A stretch of 54,643 bases of DNA, taken from the NCBI GenBank assembly GCA_910585825.1, contig CAJUEY010000022.1:1-54643 (forward strand), read 5' to 3'. Below are positions 15,190-23,875 of this stretch, piece by piece. The notes beneath the pieces are model-generated. The model ran no database searches. It was not told where the DNA came from and saw only the letters and a list, made by a program, of their open reading frames with translations. The translations under genes and the position numbers were made by a program. Origin of the DNA: an uncultured Lachnospiraceae bacterium (lineage in GTDB: Bacteria > Bacillota > Clostridia > Lachnospirales > Lachnospiraceae). The number at the start of each line of letters is the position of its first letter. The first letter of the stretch is position 1.

Positions 15190-16068
15190 ATGATTAAGAG
15201 CATGACTGGATTTGGCCGATGTGAAGTTATGGAAAATGACAGAAAGTTCACAGTGGAATTAAAATCCGTAAATCATCGGTATCTGGATGTCAACATCAAA
15301 ATGCCGAAGAAGTTCGGTTTTTTTGAAAGTAATATCCGCACTTTATTAAAAGAATACATCCAGAGGGGAAAAGTAGACATATTTATTACTTATGAAGATT
15401 ATACAGAAGAAAATTTTGCATTGAAATACAATGAAGATGTGGCTGCATCTTACCTGAAATATCTGAATCAAATGGCAGAAACCTTTGGATTGGAAAAAGA
15501 TATCCGCGTCAGTACTTTATCCAGATATCCGGAAGTGTTCACAATGGAAGAGCAGAGCGTCGATGAAAAAGAGCTCTGGACAATTCTGGAAAAGGCTCTG
15601 AGGGAGGCCTGCAGCCAGTTTGTAGACAGCAGGATTGCAGAGGGAGAACGTCTTGCCGCAGATTTAAAAGAGAAATTAAATACAATGCTCTCTTATGTGG
15701 ATTTTATTGAAAAACGTTCCCCGGATGTTATTATAGAATACAAAAATCGTCTGAAAGAAAAAGTAAACGAGCTTTTGGAAGACAGACAGATGGATGAGAA
15801 CAGGATTCTCACAGAAGTGACTATTTTTGCAGACAAAATCTGCGTTGATGAAGAAACGGTACGTCTCCGAAGTCATGTGGAATCCACCAGATCTGCCTTA
15901 GATGAAGGCGGCAGTATCGGAAGGAAACTGGATTTTATCGCTCAGGAGATGAACCGGGAGGCCAATACCATATTGTCGAAGACGACGGATCTGGAGATTT
16001 CTGATATAGGCATCAATTTAAAAACAGATATCGAAAAAGTAAGAGAGCAGATTCAGAATATCGAGTAG
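15190..16068 (+). CDS. yicC: YicC/YloC family endoribonuclease
   Basis: 292 residues. Start at ATG 15190 with AGGAGG at 15178-15183 and the family N-terminus MIKSMTGFGR; a longer frame from 15121 has no ribosome binding site. The N-terminal half carries ELKSVNHRYLDVNIKMP, and the C-terminal half LDFIAQEMNREANTI, both diagnostic. YicC enzymes cut single-stranded RNA and influence small-RNA and mRNA decay. First gene of the conserved Firmicutes cluster yicC-remA-gmk-rpoZ. Confidence 0.95.
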   Translation: MIKSMTGFGRCEVMENDRKFTVELKSVNHRYLDVNIKMPKKFGFFESNIRTLLKEYIQRGKVDIFITYEDYTEENFALKYNEDVAASYLKYLNQMAETFGLEKDIRVSTLSRYPEVFTMEEQSVDEKELWTILEKALREACSQFVDSRIAEGERLAADLKEKLNTMLSYVDFIEKRSPDVIIEYKNRLKEKVNELLEDRQMDENRILTEVTIFADKICVDEETVRLRSHVESTRSALDEGGSIGRKLDFIAQEMNREANTILSKTTDLEISDIGINLKTDIEKVREQIQNIE

Positions 16069-16077
16069 GAGACGGCT

Positions 16078-16338
16078 ATGACAGAACTGATGAATATTGG
16101 ATTTGGCAATCTGGTGAATACAGATAAGATCATAGCGATTGTGACACCGGATTCTGCGCCGGCCAAGCGTCTTGTACAGAGAGCCAAACAAGAGGAGCGT
16201 GTGGTAGATGCTACGCAGGGAAGAAAGACCAGAAGCATTATTATTATGGACAAAGATATAGTGGTTTTATCCGCGTCAGGGCCGGATACGCTGGCCGGAC
16301 GTTTTCATGAACTGGCAGGAATCAAAGAGGATGAATAG
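16078..16338 (+). CDS. remA: extracellular matrix regulator RemA (DUF370)
   Basis: 86 residues, full length. The family pattern LMNIGFGNLVNTDKIIAIV, SAPAKRLVQRA and ATQGRKTRSIIIMD is intact. In Bacillus subtilis RemA is a ring-forming DNA-binding protein that activates biofilm matrix operons. It begins 10 bases after yicC (GGAG at 16069-16072) and its stop abuts gmk. In Clostridia the target genes are unknown, so only DNA binding can be claimed with confidence. Confidence 0.95.
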   Translation: MTELMNIGFGNLVNTDKIIAIVTPDSAPAKRLVQRAKQEERVVDATQGRKTRSIIIMDKDIVVLSASGPDTLAGRFHELAGIKEDE

Positions 16339-16980
16339 ATGAAAAAACAGCAAAAAGGGATTTTAGTCATACTTTCCGGATTTTCCGGCGCCGGCAAGGG
16401 CACCATTATGAATCTGCTGATGAACAGATATCAGGAAAATTATGCTCTGTCTATCTCGGCAACCACAAGAAAACCAAGAGAGGGCGAACAGGAAGGACGG
16501 GAATATTTTTTCAAAACAAGAGAAGAATTTGAAAAAATGATTGAAAAAAATGAACTGATAGAGTATGCTCTGTATGTTGAAAACTATTACGGCACGCCAA
16601 GAGCTTATGTAGAAAAGCAGTTAGAGGCCGGAAGGGATGTCATTCTGGAGATTGAGATCCAGGGGGCGCGGAAAATAAAAGCCATGTTTCCGGATACGCT
16701 GCTGTTGTTTGTAACACCGCCGGACGCCGGTACATTAAAAGAGCGTCTGCTGGGAAGAGGAACCGATGAAGAAACTGTGGTTTTGGCAAGACTCGCCAGA
16801 GCCTGTGAAGAGGCTTTGGGGATAGAAGACTATGACTATCTGGTCGTCAACGAAGTCTTGGAAGACTGTGTAGAGAAAGTCCATTCCATTATTCAGAATG
16901 AACACCAGAAAGTAAATCGAAATCAGGAATTTATCAATAGAATCAAAGAAGAGCTGAAACGCTTTTCGGAAGGAGAATAA
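16339..16980 (+). CDS. gmk: guanylate kinase
   Basis: 213 residues. P-loop GFSGAGKGT near the N-terminus, GMP-binding region TTRKPREGEQEGREYFF, and the LID/Arg residues downstream (RLLGRGTDEE). Converts GMP to GDP with ATP for nucleotide and (p)ppGpp pools. Starts immediately after the remA stop, so translation is coupled. Confidence 0.97.
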   Translation: MKKQQKGILVILSGFSGAGKGTIMNLLMNRYQENYALSISATTRKPREGEQEGREYFFKTREEFEKMIEKNELIEYALYVENYYGTPRAYVEKQLEAGRDVILEIEIQGARKIKAMFPDTLLLFVTPPDAGTLKERLLGRGTDEETVVLARLARACEEALGIEDYDYLVVNEVLEDCVEKVHSIIQNEHQKVNRNQEFINRIKEELKRFSEGE

Positions 16981-16983
16981 AAT

Positions 16984-17223
16984 ATGATACATCCATCTTA
17001 TGTAGAATTAATGAAAGTTGTCAACCACGATGTTGCAATCGGAGAAGAGCCGGTAGTCAACAGCCGGTATTCCATTGTGATTGCAGCGGCGAAAAGAGCG
17101 CGTCAGATCATCGGAGGAGCGGAACCTATGCTGCCGAATTCCCATGGAAAGAAACCTCTGTCTATCGCGGTAGAGGAATTGTATGTGGGTGATGTGAAGA
17201 TATTAAGCGAAGACGAAGAATAA
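16984..17223 (+). CDS. rpoZ: RNA polymerase omega subunit
   Basis: 79 residues. MIHPSYVELMKVV followed by the omega signature (VNSRYSIVIAAAKRARQII, later KPLSIAVEELYVGDVKI). It helps assemble and stabilise the beta-prime subunit. Three bases after gmk, with GGAAGGAG upstream. Last gene of the operon: a strong terminator follows. Confidence 0.95.
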   Translation: MIHPSYVELMKVVNHDVAIGEEPVVNSRYSIVIAAAKRARQIIGGAEPMLPNSHGKKPLSIAVEELYVGDVKILSEDEE

Positions 17224-17242
17224 AGACCGTATGGTATAAAGG

Positions 17243-17278
17243 GGGATGTACAAAACGCGGGTTTTGACATCCCTTTTG
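17243..17278 (+). terminator. intrinsic terminator after rpoZ
   Basis: GGGATGT-A-CAAAAC (17243-17256) pairs with GTTTTG-ACATCCC (17261-17273), one bulged A, GCGG loop, then TTTTGT. This separates the gmk operon from rimO, which must have its own promoter or rely on read-through. Confidence 0.88.
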
Positions 17279-17290
17279 TAGCAGTCAAGG

Positions 17291-17346
17291 AGAAAATACC
17301 CTTCGGGTATCCCATAATGCCGGAAAACAGGCAGAAAAGAGGAATC
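17291..17346 (+). repeat. dispersed two-hairpin leader element, copy before rimO
   Basis: ATACCC-TTC-GGGTAT (17296-17310, perfect) then CCCATAA and a second hairpin TGCC (17318-17321) with GGCA (17330-17333) over a GGAAAACA loop, then A-rich sequence and the ribosome binding site GAGGAA of rimO. The second stem is different in sequence from the other copies but still pairs. Confidence 0.75.
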
Positions 17347-18675
17347 GTGAGAAAATTATTTTTTATTTCGCTGGGTTGTGACAAGAATCTGGTAGATGCA
17401 GAATATATGCTGGGACTGCTTGCAGCAGACGGCATTACCATAACAGATGATGAGAGTGAGGCAGATGTGATTGTAATCAACACCTGCTGCTTTATCGGAG
17501 ATGCCAAAGAAGAAAGCATCCAGACAATTTTAGACATGGCAGAATATAAAAAATCCGGCAGCTTAAAGGGACTGATCGTAACAGGATGTCTGGCTCAAAG
17601 ATATCGCAAAGAAATAGAAGAAGAAATACCGGAAGTAGACGCAGTTCTGGGTACAAATTCTTATGACGGCATTGTAGAAGCAGTACATAAGGTTCTGGAG
17701 GGAACCCGTTATGAAAATTTCCGGGAATTAAAAGGATTTCCGCATTCCGAAAAGAAACGGATGCTCACTACCGGCGGACATTTTGCATATTTAAAAATTG
17801 CAGAGGGGTGCAGCAAACACTGCACGTATTGTGTGATACCTTCCATTCGGGGAGAATACAGGAGCGTACCTCTGGAAGAACTGGTGGAGCAGGCCAGAGA
17901 GCTCGTATCTCTTGGAGTAAAGGAATTGATTTTAGTTGCTCAGGAGACAACTCTTTACGGACTTGATCTTTATGGAAAAAAATCACTGGGAAAACTTTTG
18001 GATGAATTGAATCAAATTTCCGGGCTTTACTGGATTCGTATTCTCTATTGTTATCCGGAAGAAATAGATGAGGAATTGACAGACGCGATTCTGCGAAATA
18101 AGAAAGTCTGCCATTATCTGGATATACCGATACAGCATGCCTGCAACGCGATTTTAAAGAAAATGGGAAGACGGACAAGTCATGATGATCTTGTTTCCAT
18201 TATAGAAGGGCTGCGAAAAAAGATTCCGGATATCTGTATTCGCACCACAGTAATCTGCGGATTTCCGGGAGAGACAGATGAGATGCATGAAGAACTGATG
18301 CAGTTTGTCAACGACATGGAATTCGACCGCCTTGGAGCTTTTGTATATTCGCCGGAAGAAAATACACCGGCAGTTTCTTTCCCGGATCAGGTGGATGAAG
18401 AAACAAAGCTCTGCCGCAGAGATGCTGTTATGGAATTACAGCAGGAAATTTCTTTCGATAAAAATGAAGAAATAAAAGGATGCGAGCTGTGGGCTATGAT
18501 CGAAGGACAGGTGGCAGATGAAAACGTTTATATCGGCCGCACTTACAGAGATGCACCGGAAGTAGACGGTTATGTATTCATTCATACAGACAAGGTTCTT
18601 ATTACGGGAGATTTTGTGAAAGTGAAGATCACAGGGGCATATGAATATGATTTGATAGGAGAGATAGCAGAATGA
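17347..18675 (+). CDS. rimO: ribosomal protein S12 methylthiotransferase RimO
   Basis: 442 residues. I chose the GTG at 17347 (VRKLFFISLGCDKNLVDAE, with AGAGGAA at 17338-17344); an in-frame ATG at 17317 lies inside the hairpin of the leader repeat and is unlikely to be used. N-terminal UPF0004 domain with three cluster Cys (SLGCDKN, NTCCFI, TGCLAQR), radical-SAM CxxxCxxC in CSKHCTYCVIPS, and a C-terminal TRAM domain. Adds a methylthio group to an Asp of ribosomal protein S12. The stop overlaps the pgsA start as ATGA. Confidence 0.96.
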   Translation: MRKLFFISLGCDKNLVDAEYMLGLLAADGITITDDESEADVIVINTCCFIGDAKEESIQTILDMAEYKKSGSLKGLIVTGCLAQRYRKEIEEEIPEVDAVLGTNSYDGIVEAVHKVLEGTRYENFRELKGFPHSEKKRMLTTGGHFAYLKIAEGCSKHCTYCVIPSIRGEYRSVPLEELVEQARELVSLGVKELILVAQETTLYGLDLYGKKSLGKLLDELNQISGLYWIRILYCYPEEIDEELTDAILRNKKVCHYLDIPIQHACNAILKKMGRRTSHDDLVSIIEGLRKKIPDICIRTTVICGFPGETDEMHEELMQFVNDMEFDRLGAFVYSPEENTPAVSFPDQVDEETKLCRRDAVMELQQEISFDKNEEIKGCELWAMIEGQVADENVYIGRTYRDAPEVDGYVFIHTDKVLITGDFVKVKITGAYEYDLIGEIAE

Positions 18676-19214
18676 ATTTGCCGAATAAATTAACGATATT
18701 CCGTGTCATATTAATTCCTTTTTTTGTATTCTTTTTGTTGTATCAGGGATTAGAAGGATATGGAAATTATATTGCTGCAGGTATTTTTGCGGCGGCATGC
18801 CTTACTGATTTTGCAGACGGAAAAATTGCAAGGAAATATAATCTGGTAACGAATTTTGGAAAATTTATGGACCCTCTTGCAGATAAGCTTCTGGTCTGCG
18901 CAGCGATGATTTGTCTGATTGAAACGGGACAGCTGGCATCCTGGATTGTTATTATCATAATCAGCAGAGAGTTCATTATCAGCGGATTTCGCCTGATTGC
19001 CTCAGACAATGGGATTGTGATTGCAGCCAGTTATTGGGGAAAGTTTAAAACAACATTTCAGATGTTGATGATTATTGTTCTGGTGTTGGATATCGATCAT
19101 GTATTTTTTGAAATATTGGGCGTGATTCTTATTTATGCTGCATTGATTCTGACGATTGTTTCTCTGATTGATTATATCATCAAGAATAAAGATGTGCTGA
19201 AAGAACAAAAATAA
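18672..19214 (+). CDS. pgsA: CDP-diacylglycerol-glycerol-3-phosphate 3-phosphatidyltransferase
   Basis: 180 residues, about six membrane helices. The CDP-alcohol phosphotransferase motif is complete: TDFADGKIARKYN, then GKFMDPLADK, giving the Dx2DGx2AR...Gx3Dx3D pattern. Makes phosphatidylglycerol phosphate for anionic phospholipids. Its ATG overlaps the rimO stop (translation coupled). rimO-pgsA-cinA is a conserved Firmicutes order. Confidence 0.96.
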   Translation: MNLPNKLTIFRVILIPFFVFFLLYQGLEGYGNYIAAGIFAAACLTDFADGKIARKYNLVTNFGKFMDPLADKLLVCAAMICLIETGQLASWIVIIIISREFIISGFRLIASDNGIVIAASYWGKFKTTFQMLMIIVLVLDIDHVFFEILGVILIYAALILTIVSLIDYIIKNKDVLKEQK

Positions 19215-19233
19215 AAAGAAAAAACAGGAAAGC

Positions 19234-19728
19234 ATGGATATGGAAAATAAGATTGTAGAACTTTTAATCAAACATAATCTGACAATTACCACAGCGGAAT
19301 CTTGCACCGGCGGATTGATTGCAGCAGCCCTTGTGAATGTGCCAGGGGTTTCCGGGCAATTGGAAGAAGGATATATTACCTATTCTAACGGGGCAAAAGA
19401 AAAACTTTTAGGAGTATCCCATGAAACATTAGAGAAGTATGGAGCTGTCAGCAGCCAGACGGCAGAGGAAATGGCGAAAGGGGCAAAAAAAGCTGCAAAT
19501 GCCGATATTTCCATTATTTCCACAGGCATTGCAGGTCCTGATGGAGGAACAAAGGAAAAACCGGTAGGCTTAGTTTATCTGGCATGCTGTCTGGGAGATG
19601 ACACAGAAGTGGAACGACACATTTTTTCAGGAGACAGACAGGAAGTGCGTCAGTCGTCTGTTTTGGCGGCGCTTGCTCTTGTGGAAAAGATGATACGCAA
19701 TAGCAAAGATACCCGAACTGTACAATGA
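19234..19728 (+). CDS. CinA C-terminal-type nicotinamide-nucleotide amidase
   Basis: 164 residues, the stand-alone CinA C-terminal (PncC) domain without the MoaB-like half. Motifs: TTAESCTGGLIAAAL near the N-terminus with the catalytic Ser/Thr/Lys region, SNGAKEKLLGV, and STGIAGPDGGTKEKPVG. Enzymes of this domain deamidate nicotinamide mononucleotide, recycling NAD breakdown product. In many Firmicutes cinA is followed by recA; here rsmD follows instead. AGGAAAGC precedes the ATG at 19234. Confidence 0.9.
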   Translation: MDMENKIVELLIKHNLTITTAESCTGGLIAAALVNVPGVSGQLEEGYITYSNGAKEKLLGVSHETLEKYGAVSSQTAEEMAKGAKKAANADISIISTGIAGPDGGTKEKPVGLVYLACCLGDDTEVERHIFSGDRQEVRQSSVLAALALVEKMIRNSKDTRTVQ

Positions 19729-19757
19729 TACCCAGGGGAAGGGATTGAGGAAGGAAA

Positions 19758-20342
19758 ATGAGAATTATTGCAGGAAGTAAGAGAAGACTGACTTTGAAAA
19801 CGCTTCAGGGAAAGGATACACGGCCCACAACAGACAGGATAAAAGAGACTTTGTTTAATATGCTGCAATTTGAAATTCCAGGCAGTTATTTTCTGGATTT
19901 GTTTGCCGGGAGCGGACAAATCGGATTAGAGGCAGTCAGCCGGGGAGCGAGATATGCCGTATTTGTAGAACATTCCAAAAAAGCTGCAGACTGTATCCGT
20001 GAGAACATTCGTTATACAAAATCAGAACAGGAGAGCCTGCTTTTACAGAAAGATGTTATGTCTGCCCTCCGTTCTATGGAAGGGAAATATCAGTTTGACG
20101 TTATTTTCATGGATCCTCCTTATAAAGAATCCCTGGAAAAAGATGTTCTTTTGTATTTGAAAGATTCTTCGCTTTTAAAAGAAAATACTCTGATTATTGT
20201 GGAGGCGGCGCTTACAACGAGCTTTTCGTATTTGGAAGAGGCTGGCTTTGCATTCATAAGAGAAAAAAAATATAAGACAAATATGCATATATTCCTAAGG
20301 AGGGATCGCTATGAGGAAAGCCATTTATCCGGGCAGCTTTGA
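19758..20342 (+). CDS. rsmD: 16S rRNA (guanine-966-N2)-methyltransferase RsmD
   Basis: 194 residues. N-terminal MRIIAGSKRRLTL with TRPTTDRIKETLFN, SAM-binding loop FLDLFAGSGQIGLEA, and the catalytic MDPPY motif. Methylates one guanine of small-subunit rRNA. Its last 32 bases overlap the start of coaD, an unusually long overlap but each frame is well supported (coaD has AAGGAGGG at 20297-20304). Confidence 0.95.
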   Translation: MRIIAGSKRRLTLKTLQGKDTRPTTDRIKETLFNMLQFEIPGSYFLDLFAGSGQIGLEAVSRGARYAVFVEHSKKAADCIRENIRYTKSEQESLLLQKDVMSALRSMEGKYQFDVIFMDPPYKESLEKDVLLYLKDSSLLKENTLIIVEAALTTSFSYLEEAGFAFIREKKYKTNMHIFLRRDRYEESHLSGQL

Positions 20343-20796
20343 TCCGATTACGTTTGGACATCAGGATATCATTGCACGTTCTTCGTCGATTTTTGATGAA
20401 TTAATTGTGGGAGTGTTGAATAATAGTGCGAAAAATTCATTGTTTTCTGTAGATGAACGTGTTAGTATGTTAAGGGAACTGACAAAAGATATTCCTAATG
20501 TGACAGTGGATTCTTTTGACGGGCTGTTAGTGGATTATATGAAGGAAAGCGGTGCGACGATTATTGTAAGAGGCCTTCGGGCAGTGACAGATTTTGAATA
20601 TGAACTTCAGATTGCACAGACAAATCATGTAGAAAATCCGGCAGTAGAGACGGTTTTTCTGACTACAAATTTGAAATATTCTTATCTCAGTTCTTCTGTT
20701 GTAAGGGAGTTTGCCGCATATGGCGGCGACATTTCCAAATTTGTTCCGGCTCCGTTTGTGGATCGGATTTATCAAAAATATAATATTAACAGGTAA
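20311..20796 (+). CDS. coaD: phosphopantetheine adenylyltransferase
   Basis: 161 residues, standard length. Nucleotidyltransferase motif YPGSFDPITFGHQDII (the T/HxGH signature), and the C-terminal YSYLSSSVVREFAAYGGD motif that binds ATP. Fourth step of coenzyme A synthesis: joins 4'-phosphopantetheine to AMP to make dephospho-CoA. rsmD-coaD is a conserved gene pair in Firmicutes. Confidence 0.97.
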   Translation: MRKAIYPGSFDPITFGHQDIIARSSSIFDELIVGVLNNSAKNSLFSVDERVSMLRELTKDIPNVTVDSFDGLLVDYMKESGATIIVRGLRAVTDFEYELQIAQTNHVENPAVETVFLTTNLKYSYLSSSVVREFAAYGGDISKFVPAPFVDRIYQKYNINR

Positions 20797-20807
20797 GGAG
20801 TATTGGC

Positions 20808-21434
20808 ATGAATAGCAGAATAGAGCAGGTTATCGGAGAAATTGAAGAGTACATAGAAGGATGCAAACCTCAGAGGTTCAATGGATCAAATATTATTGTA
20901 GACAAAGAGACGATGGATGAGCTCTTGTCAGAGCTGCGTGCAAATACGCCGGATGAAATCAAACGCTACCAGAAAATTATCAGTAATCAGGAGGCAATTC
21001 TGGCAAATGCCAGGGCAAAAGCAGAGGAAATTCTTGCACAGGCAGAAATTCAGACAAATGAACTGGTCAGTGAGCACGAGATTATGCAGCAGGCTTATGC
21101 CCAGGCAAATGAAGTTGTCATGATAGCCACGAAACAGGCGCAGGAAATTTTGGACAATGCCACCAATGACGCCAATGCGATACGCACCAGTGCAATTACC
21201 TATACCGATGACAAGTTAAAAATACTGGAAGAGATTCTTTCTAATTCTATTGAGACATCACGGGTTCGGACAGAGAATCTGGTGAACTCTCTGCAGGAAT
21301 ATTTGGATGTTGTAACACAAAATCGCGCAGAACTGATGCCGCAGGATTTTGGCAGTGCAAAGGTACAGGAAAATGTGGAATCGCCCAATATTGATCTGGA
21401 ATATGTTTCCTCAGATGATAGCGAGGATGCCTGA
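20808..21434 (+). CDS. coiled-coil protein of the ATPase-b/DivIVA-like type
   Basis: 208 residues, no membrane segment. Residues ~60-150 are a long Ala/Glu/Gln-rich amphipathic helix with regular heptads (AKAEEILAQAEIQTNELVSE, QAQEILDNATNDANAIRTS). Such proteins are often labelled ATPase or V-type ATPase subunit H in Lachnospiraceae, but nothing supports an ATPase role. The pattern also resembles DivIVA-type scaffolds. Follows coaD by 11 bases with TAAGGAG upstream, so probably in its operon. Confidence 0.7.
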   Translation: MNSRIEQVIGEIEEYIEGCKPQRFNGSNIIVDKETMDELLSELRANTPDEIKRYQKIISNQEAILANARAKAEEILAQAEIQTNELVSEHEIMQQAYAQANEVVMIATKQAQEILDNATNDANAIRTSAITYTDDKLKILEEILSNSIETSRVRTENLVNSLQEYLDVVTQNRAELMPQDFGSAKVQENVESPNIDLEYVSSDDSEDA

Positions 21435-21468
21435 TTCTATTGGAAAAAGGTTTTCTTCGGTGTTTTGA

Positions 21469-22392
21469 TTACGGTGCAGACAGAACTGTGAACAATAATC
21501 CCAGAAGACTGCTGATTACCGCAAAACACAGCCGGCAGAACAGATAGCGTACTTTGGAAAAGGAACATTCTCTTGTCATGGAACAGGTTTGGGCAAAACC
21601 GCACAGGCCTCCGAAAGCAGAAAAGAACATCGAGAGGGAATAAATGCATTCTGAAGGCAGGCTGGAATTTTTTAAACAGGAGATTCCTGTAGTTACCTCT
21701 GTAAGTCCGGTACAGATCAGGTTGATCAGAGGATATCCTGCATTATACGTATGAAGCAGGGCCGCAAAAATAGAGAAAAGGATAATGTATCCGCCCAATT
21801 TTGTCAGAGATTCAAATCCGTTCATAATGCCGGCATCAATGATTCGAAAATCCAGATTAGAATCCGATGCCGATTTTTTTTGGCTTGTCGGCCTAAGGCG
21901 TCTTAATTTCCATGCGCCATAGCAAAGAGGAGGCAGATACAATGCCGCATAGCTCTGCCATATCAGATCCGGAATCTTCAAGACGGAAGTAAGAAGATAA
22001 CCGCTGATGAAAACAGGGCTTAACTGGTTAAAACAAATGGCAAGGATTTCTCCTTCTTTTTGGCTGATCTTCTCCTGGCTGACCAGATCTGCGCTGATTT
22101 TGCTCCCCATGGGAAATCCAAAAAGCATACCGCCCAGGAAAGCGAAACAACCGTTTTGGCTGGTGGGAACGAGATGCTTTGTAAAGGGATGCAAATATTT
22201 CGTCACAATCTGCATATAATTGGAATACACCATGAGATTGGATAATATCGCAAGCGGGAGCAGGGCGGGAAGGATCTGTTCATACCAGAGTAAAAGCCCG
22301 CTGCTGGCCGCGGCTACGGAAATAGCCGGGTGTGTAATGATAAAAATAATAAATAAAAGTATCAGGATTAAAAGAAAATATTTTTTTTTCAT
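21469..22392 (-). CDS. ylbJ: sporulation integral membrane protein YlbJ-like
   Basis: 307 residues from ATG 22392; a longer start at 22431 would overlap pepD. About eight membrane helices with the nucleoside-recognition (gate) domain features LPALLPLAILSNLMVYS and the glycine-rich GGMLFGFPMGSKISADLV. YlbJ is needed in Bacillus subtilis for heat-resistant spore formation. In that species it lies next to coaD, and here too it is one gene away (opposite strand), which supports the call. No good ribosome binding site is visible for either start, so the exact N-terminus is uncertain. Converges with the coiled-coil gene. Confidence 0.85.
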   Translation of the reverse strand: MKKKYFLLILILLFIIFIITHPAISVAAASSGLLLWYEQILPALLPLAILSNLMVYSNYMQIVTKYLHPFTKHLVPTSQNGCFAFLGGMLFGFPMGSKISADLVSQEKISQKEGEILAICFNQLSPVFISGYLLTSVLKIPDLIWQSYAALYLPPLCYGAWKLRRLRPTSQKKSASDSNLDFRIIDAGIMNGFESLTKLGGYIILFSIFAALLHTYNAGYPLINLICTGLTEVTTGISCLKNSSLPSECIYSLSMFFSAFGGLCGFAQTCSMTRECSFSKVRYLFCRLCFAVISSLLGLLFTVLSAP

Positions 22393-22422
22393 AATACAAT
22401 ATATTAAAAAACGGAGGCGGCT

Positions 22423-23871
22423 ATGAATCATTTAGAAAATCTTCAACCCCAAAATGTATTTCGTTATTTTCAGGAAATCAGCCAGATTCCCCACGGTTCC
22501 TATCATACGAAGGAGATCAGCGATTATCTGGTAAATTTTGCAAGAGAGCATGGTCTCGAACATTATCAGGATGCAGACGATAATGTAATTATGATAAAAG
22601 AGGCGTCTGCCGGTTATGAAAATGCAGAGCCGGTAATTCTTCAGGGACATATGGATATGGTCTGTGAAAAAGAAGCAGGCAGAGAAATTGATTTTGAAAA
22701 AGAAGGCCTGGATCTTTATGTGGATGGCGATTTCTTAAAAGCAAGAGGAACCACCTTAGGGGGAGATGACGGAATTGCAGTCGCCTATGCGCTTGCAATT
22801 TTAGATGACGACGCGCTTTTACATCCAAGGCTGGAAGTCGTCATCACCAGTGATGAAGAAGTAGGACTCTTAGGAGCAAAATCCGTAGATCTTTCTATGT
22901 TGAAAGGACATATTCTTTTGAATATTGATTCGGATGTGGAAGGACATTTTTTGACAAGCTGTGCCGGAGGACTTTCCGCACTGGTGAAAATTCCAACGAC
23001 CTGGCGGGAAGAGAGAGGAAGAAAAGCGTCGATTCGTCTTCACGGACTTTTCGGAGGCCATTCCGGCAGTGAAATTGACAAAGAACATGCCAATGCCATT
23101 ATTGAAATGGGAAGAATTTTAAAATATATAGAGCAGAGAATGCCCATTGGAATCGTTTCTCTGAAAGGCGGATTAAAAGACAATGCCATTCCAAGAGAAG
23201 CCGTTGGCAGCATCGTGATTTCTTCAGAGGATGCAGAACTGTTTCGTCAATGTATAGATGAGATTACAGCTGTTTTGCAGAAGGAATATCAAGTGTCGGA
23301 ACCGGAATTAGCCGTAAGCGCGCAAATAGAGGAAGAGGGCGTGTATCAGGTGCTGACGGCATCTTCCATGCAGAAAATATTGTTTTATCTGCGGAATGTG
23401 CCAAACGGCGTAATGCATATGAGCACAAATATCAAAGGTTTGGTGGAAACTTCTTTAAATGCCGGAATTTTAAAACTGGATCAAGAGGCATTTTCCGTTT
23501 CAACGTCCGTCCGCAGCAGTGTAGGGAGCCGAAAGGAAGAACTGGCGGATAAATTGACTTATCTTGCTGAATTTTTAGGCGGAGAAATTGTCATTGACGG
23601 AGATTATCCGGCATGGGAATACCAGGCGGATTCAAAAGTAAGAGTCCGGGCGGCAGCTGTATACAAAGAGCTGTTTGGAAAAGAGCCTGTTTTTGAGGCG
23701 ATTCATGCAGGCTTGGAATGCGGTATGTTTGCAGATAAAATCCAACAAATGGACGCCGTCTCTTTTGGTCCGGATAATTTTGACATTCATACGCCAAAGG
23801 AACGCTTAAGCATTTCATCTGCGGAACGGGTTTATCGGTTTTTAACAGAATTATTACGGAGTATGAAATAA
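22423..23871 (+). CDS. pepD: aminoacyl-histidine dipeptidase (Xaa-His dipeptidase)
   Basis: 482 residues. M20 metallopeptidase motifs in order: LQGHMDMVCEK (zinc His and catalytic Asp), GTTLGGDDGIAVAYAL (bridging Asp), ITSDEEVGLLGA (catalytic base Glu) and NIDSDVEGHF. A lid domain sits in the middle. Hydrolyses dipeptides such as beta-Ala-His in the cytoplasm. ACGGAGGCGG precedes the ATG. Divergent from ylbJ. Confidence 0.95.
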   Translation: MNHLENLQPQNVFRYFQEISQIPHGSYHTKEISDYLVNFAREHGLEHYQDADDNVIMIKEASAGYENAEPVILQGHMDMVCEKEAGREIDFEKEGLDLYVDGDFLKARGTTLGGDDGIAVAYALAILDDDALLHPRLEVVITSDEEVGLLGAKSVDLSMLKGHILLNIDSDVEGHFLTSCAGGLSALVKIPTTWREERGRKASIRLHGLFGGHSGSEIDKEHANAIIEMGRILKYIEQRMPIGIVSLKGGLKDNAIPREAVGSIVISSEDAELFRQCIDEITAVLQKEYQVSEPELAVSAQIEEEGVYQVLTASSMQKILFYLRNVPNGVMHMSTNIKGLVETSLNAGILKLDQEAFSVSTSVRSSVGSRKEELADKLTYLAEFLGGEIVIDGDYPAWEYQADSKVRVRAAAVYKELFGKEPVFEAIHAGLECGMFADKIQQMDAVSFGPDNFDIHTPKERLSISSAERVYRFLTELLRSMK

Positions 23872-23875
23872 TTCT

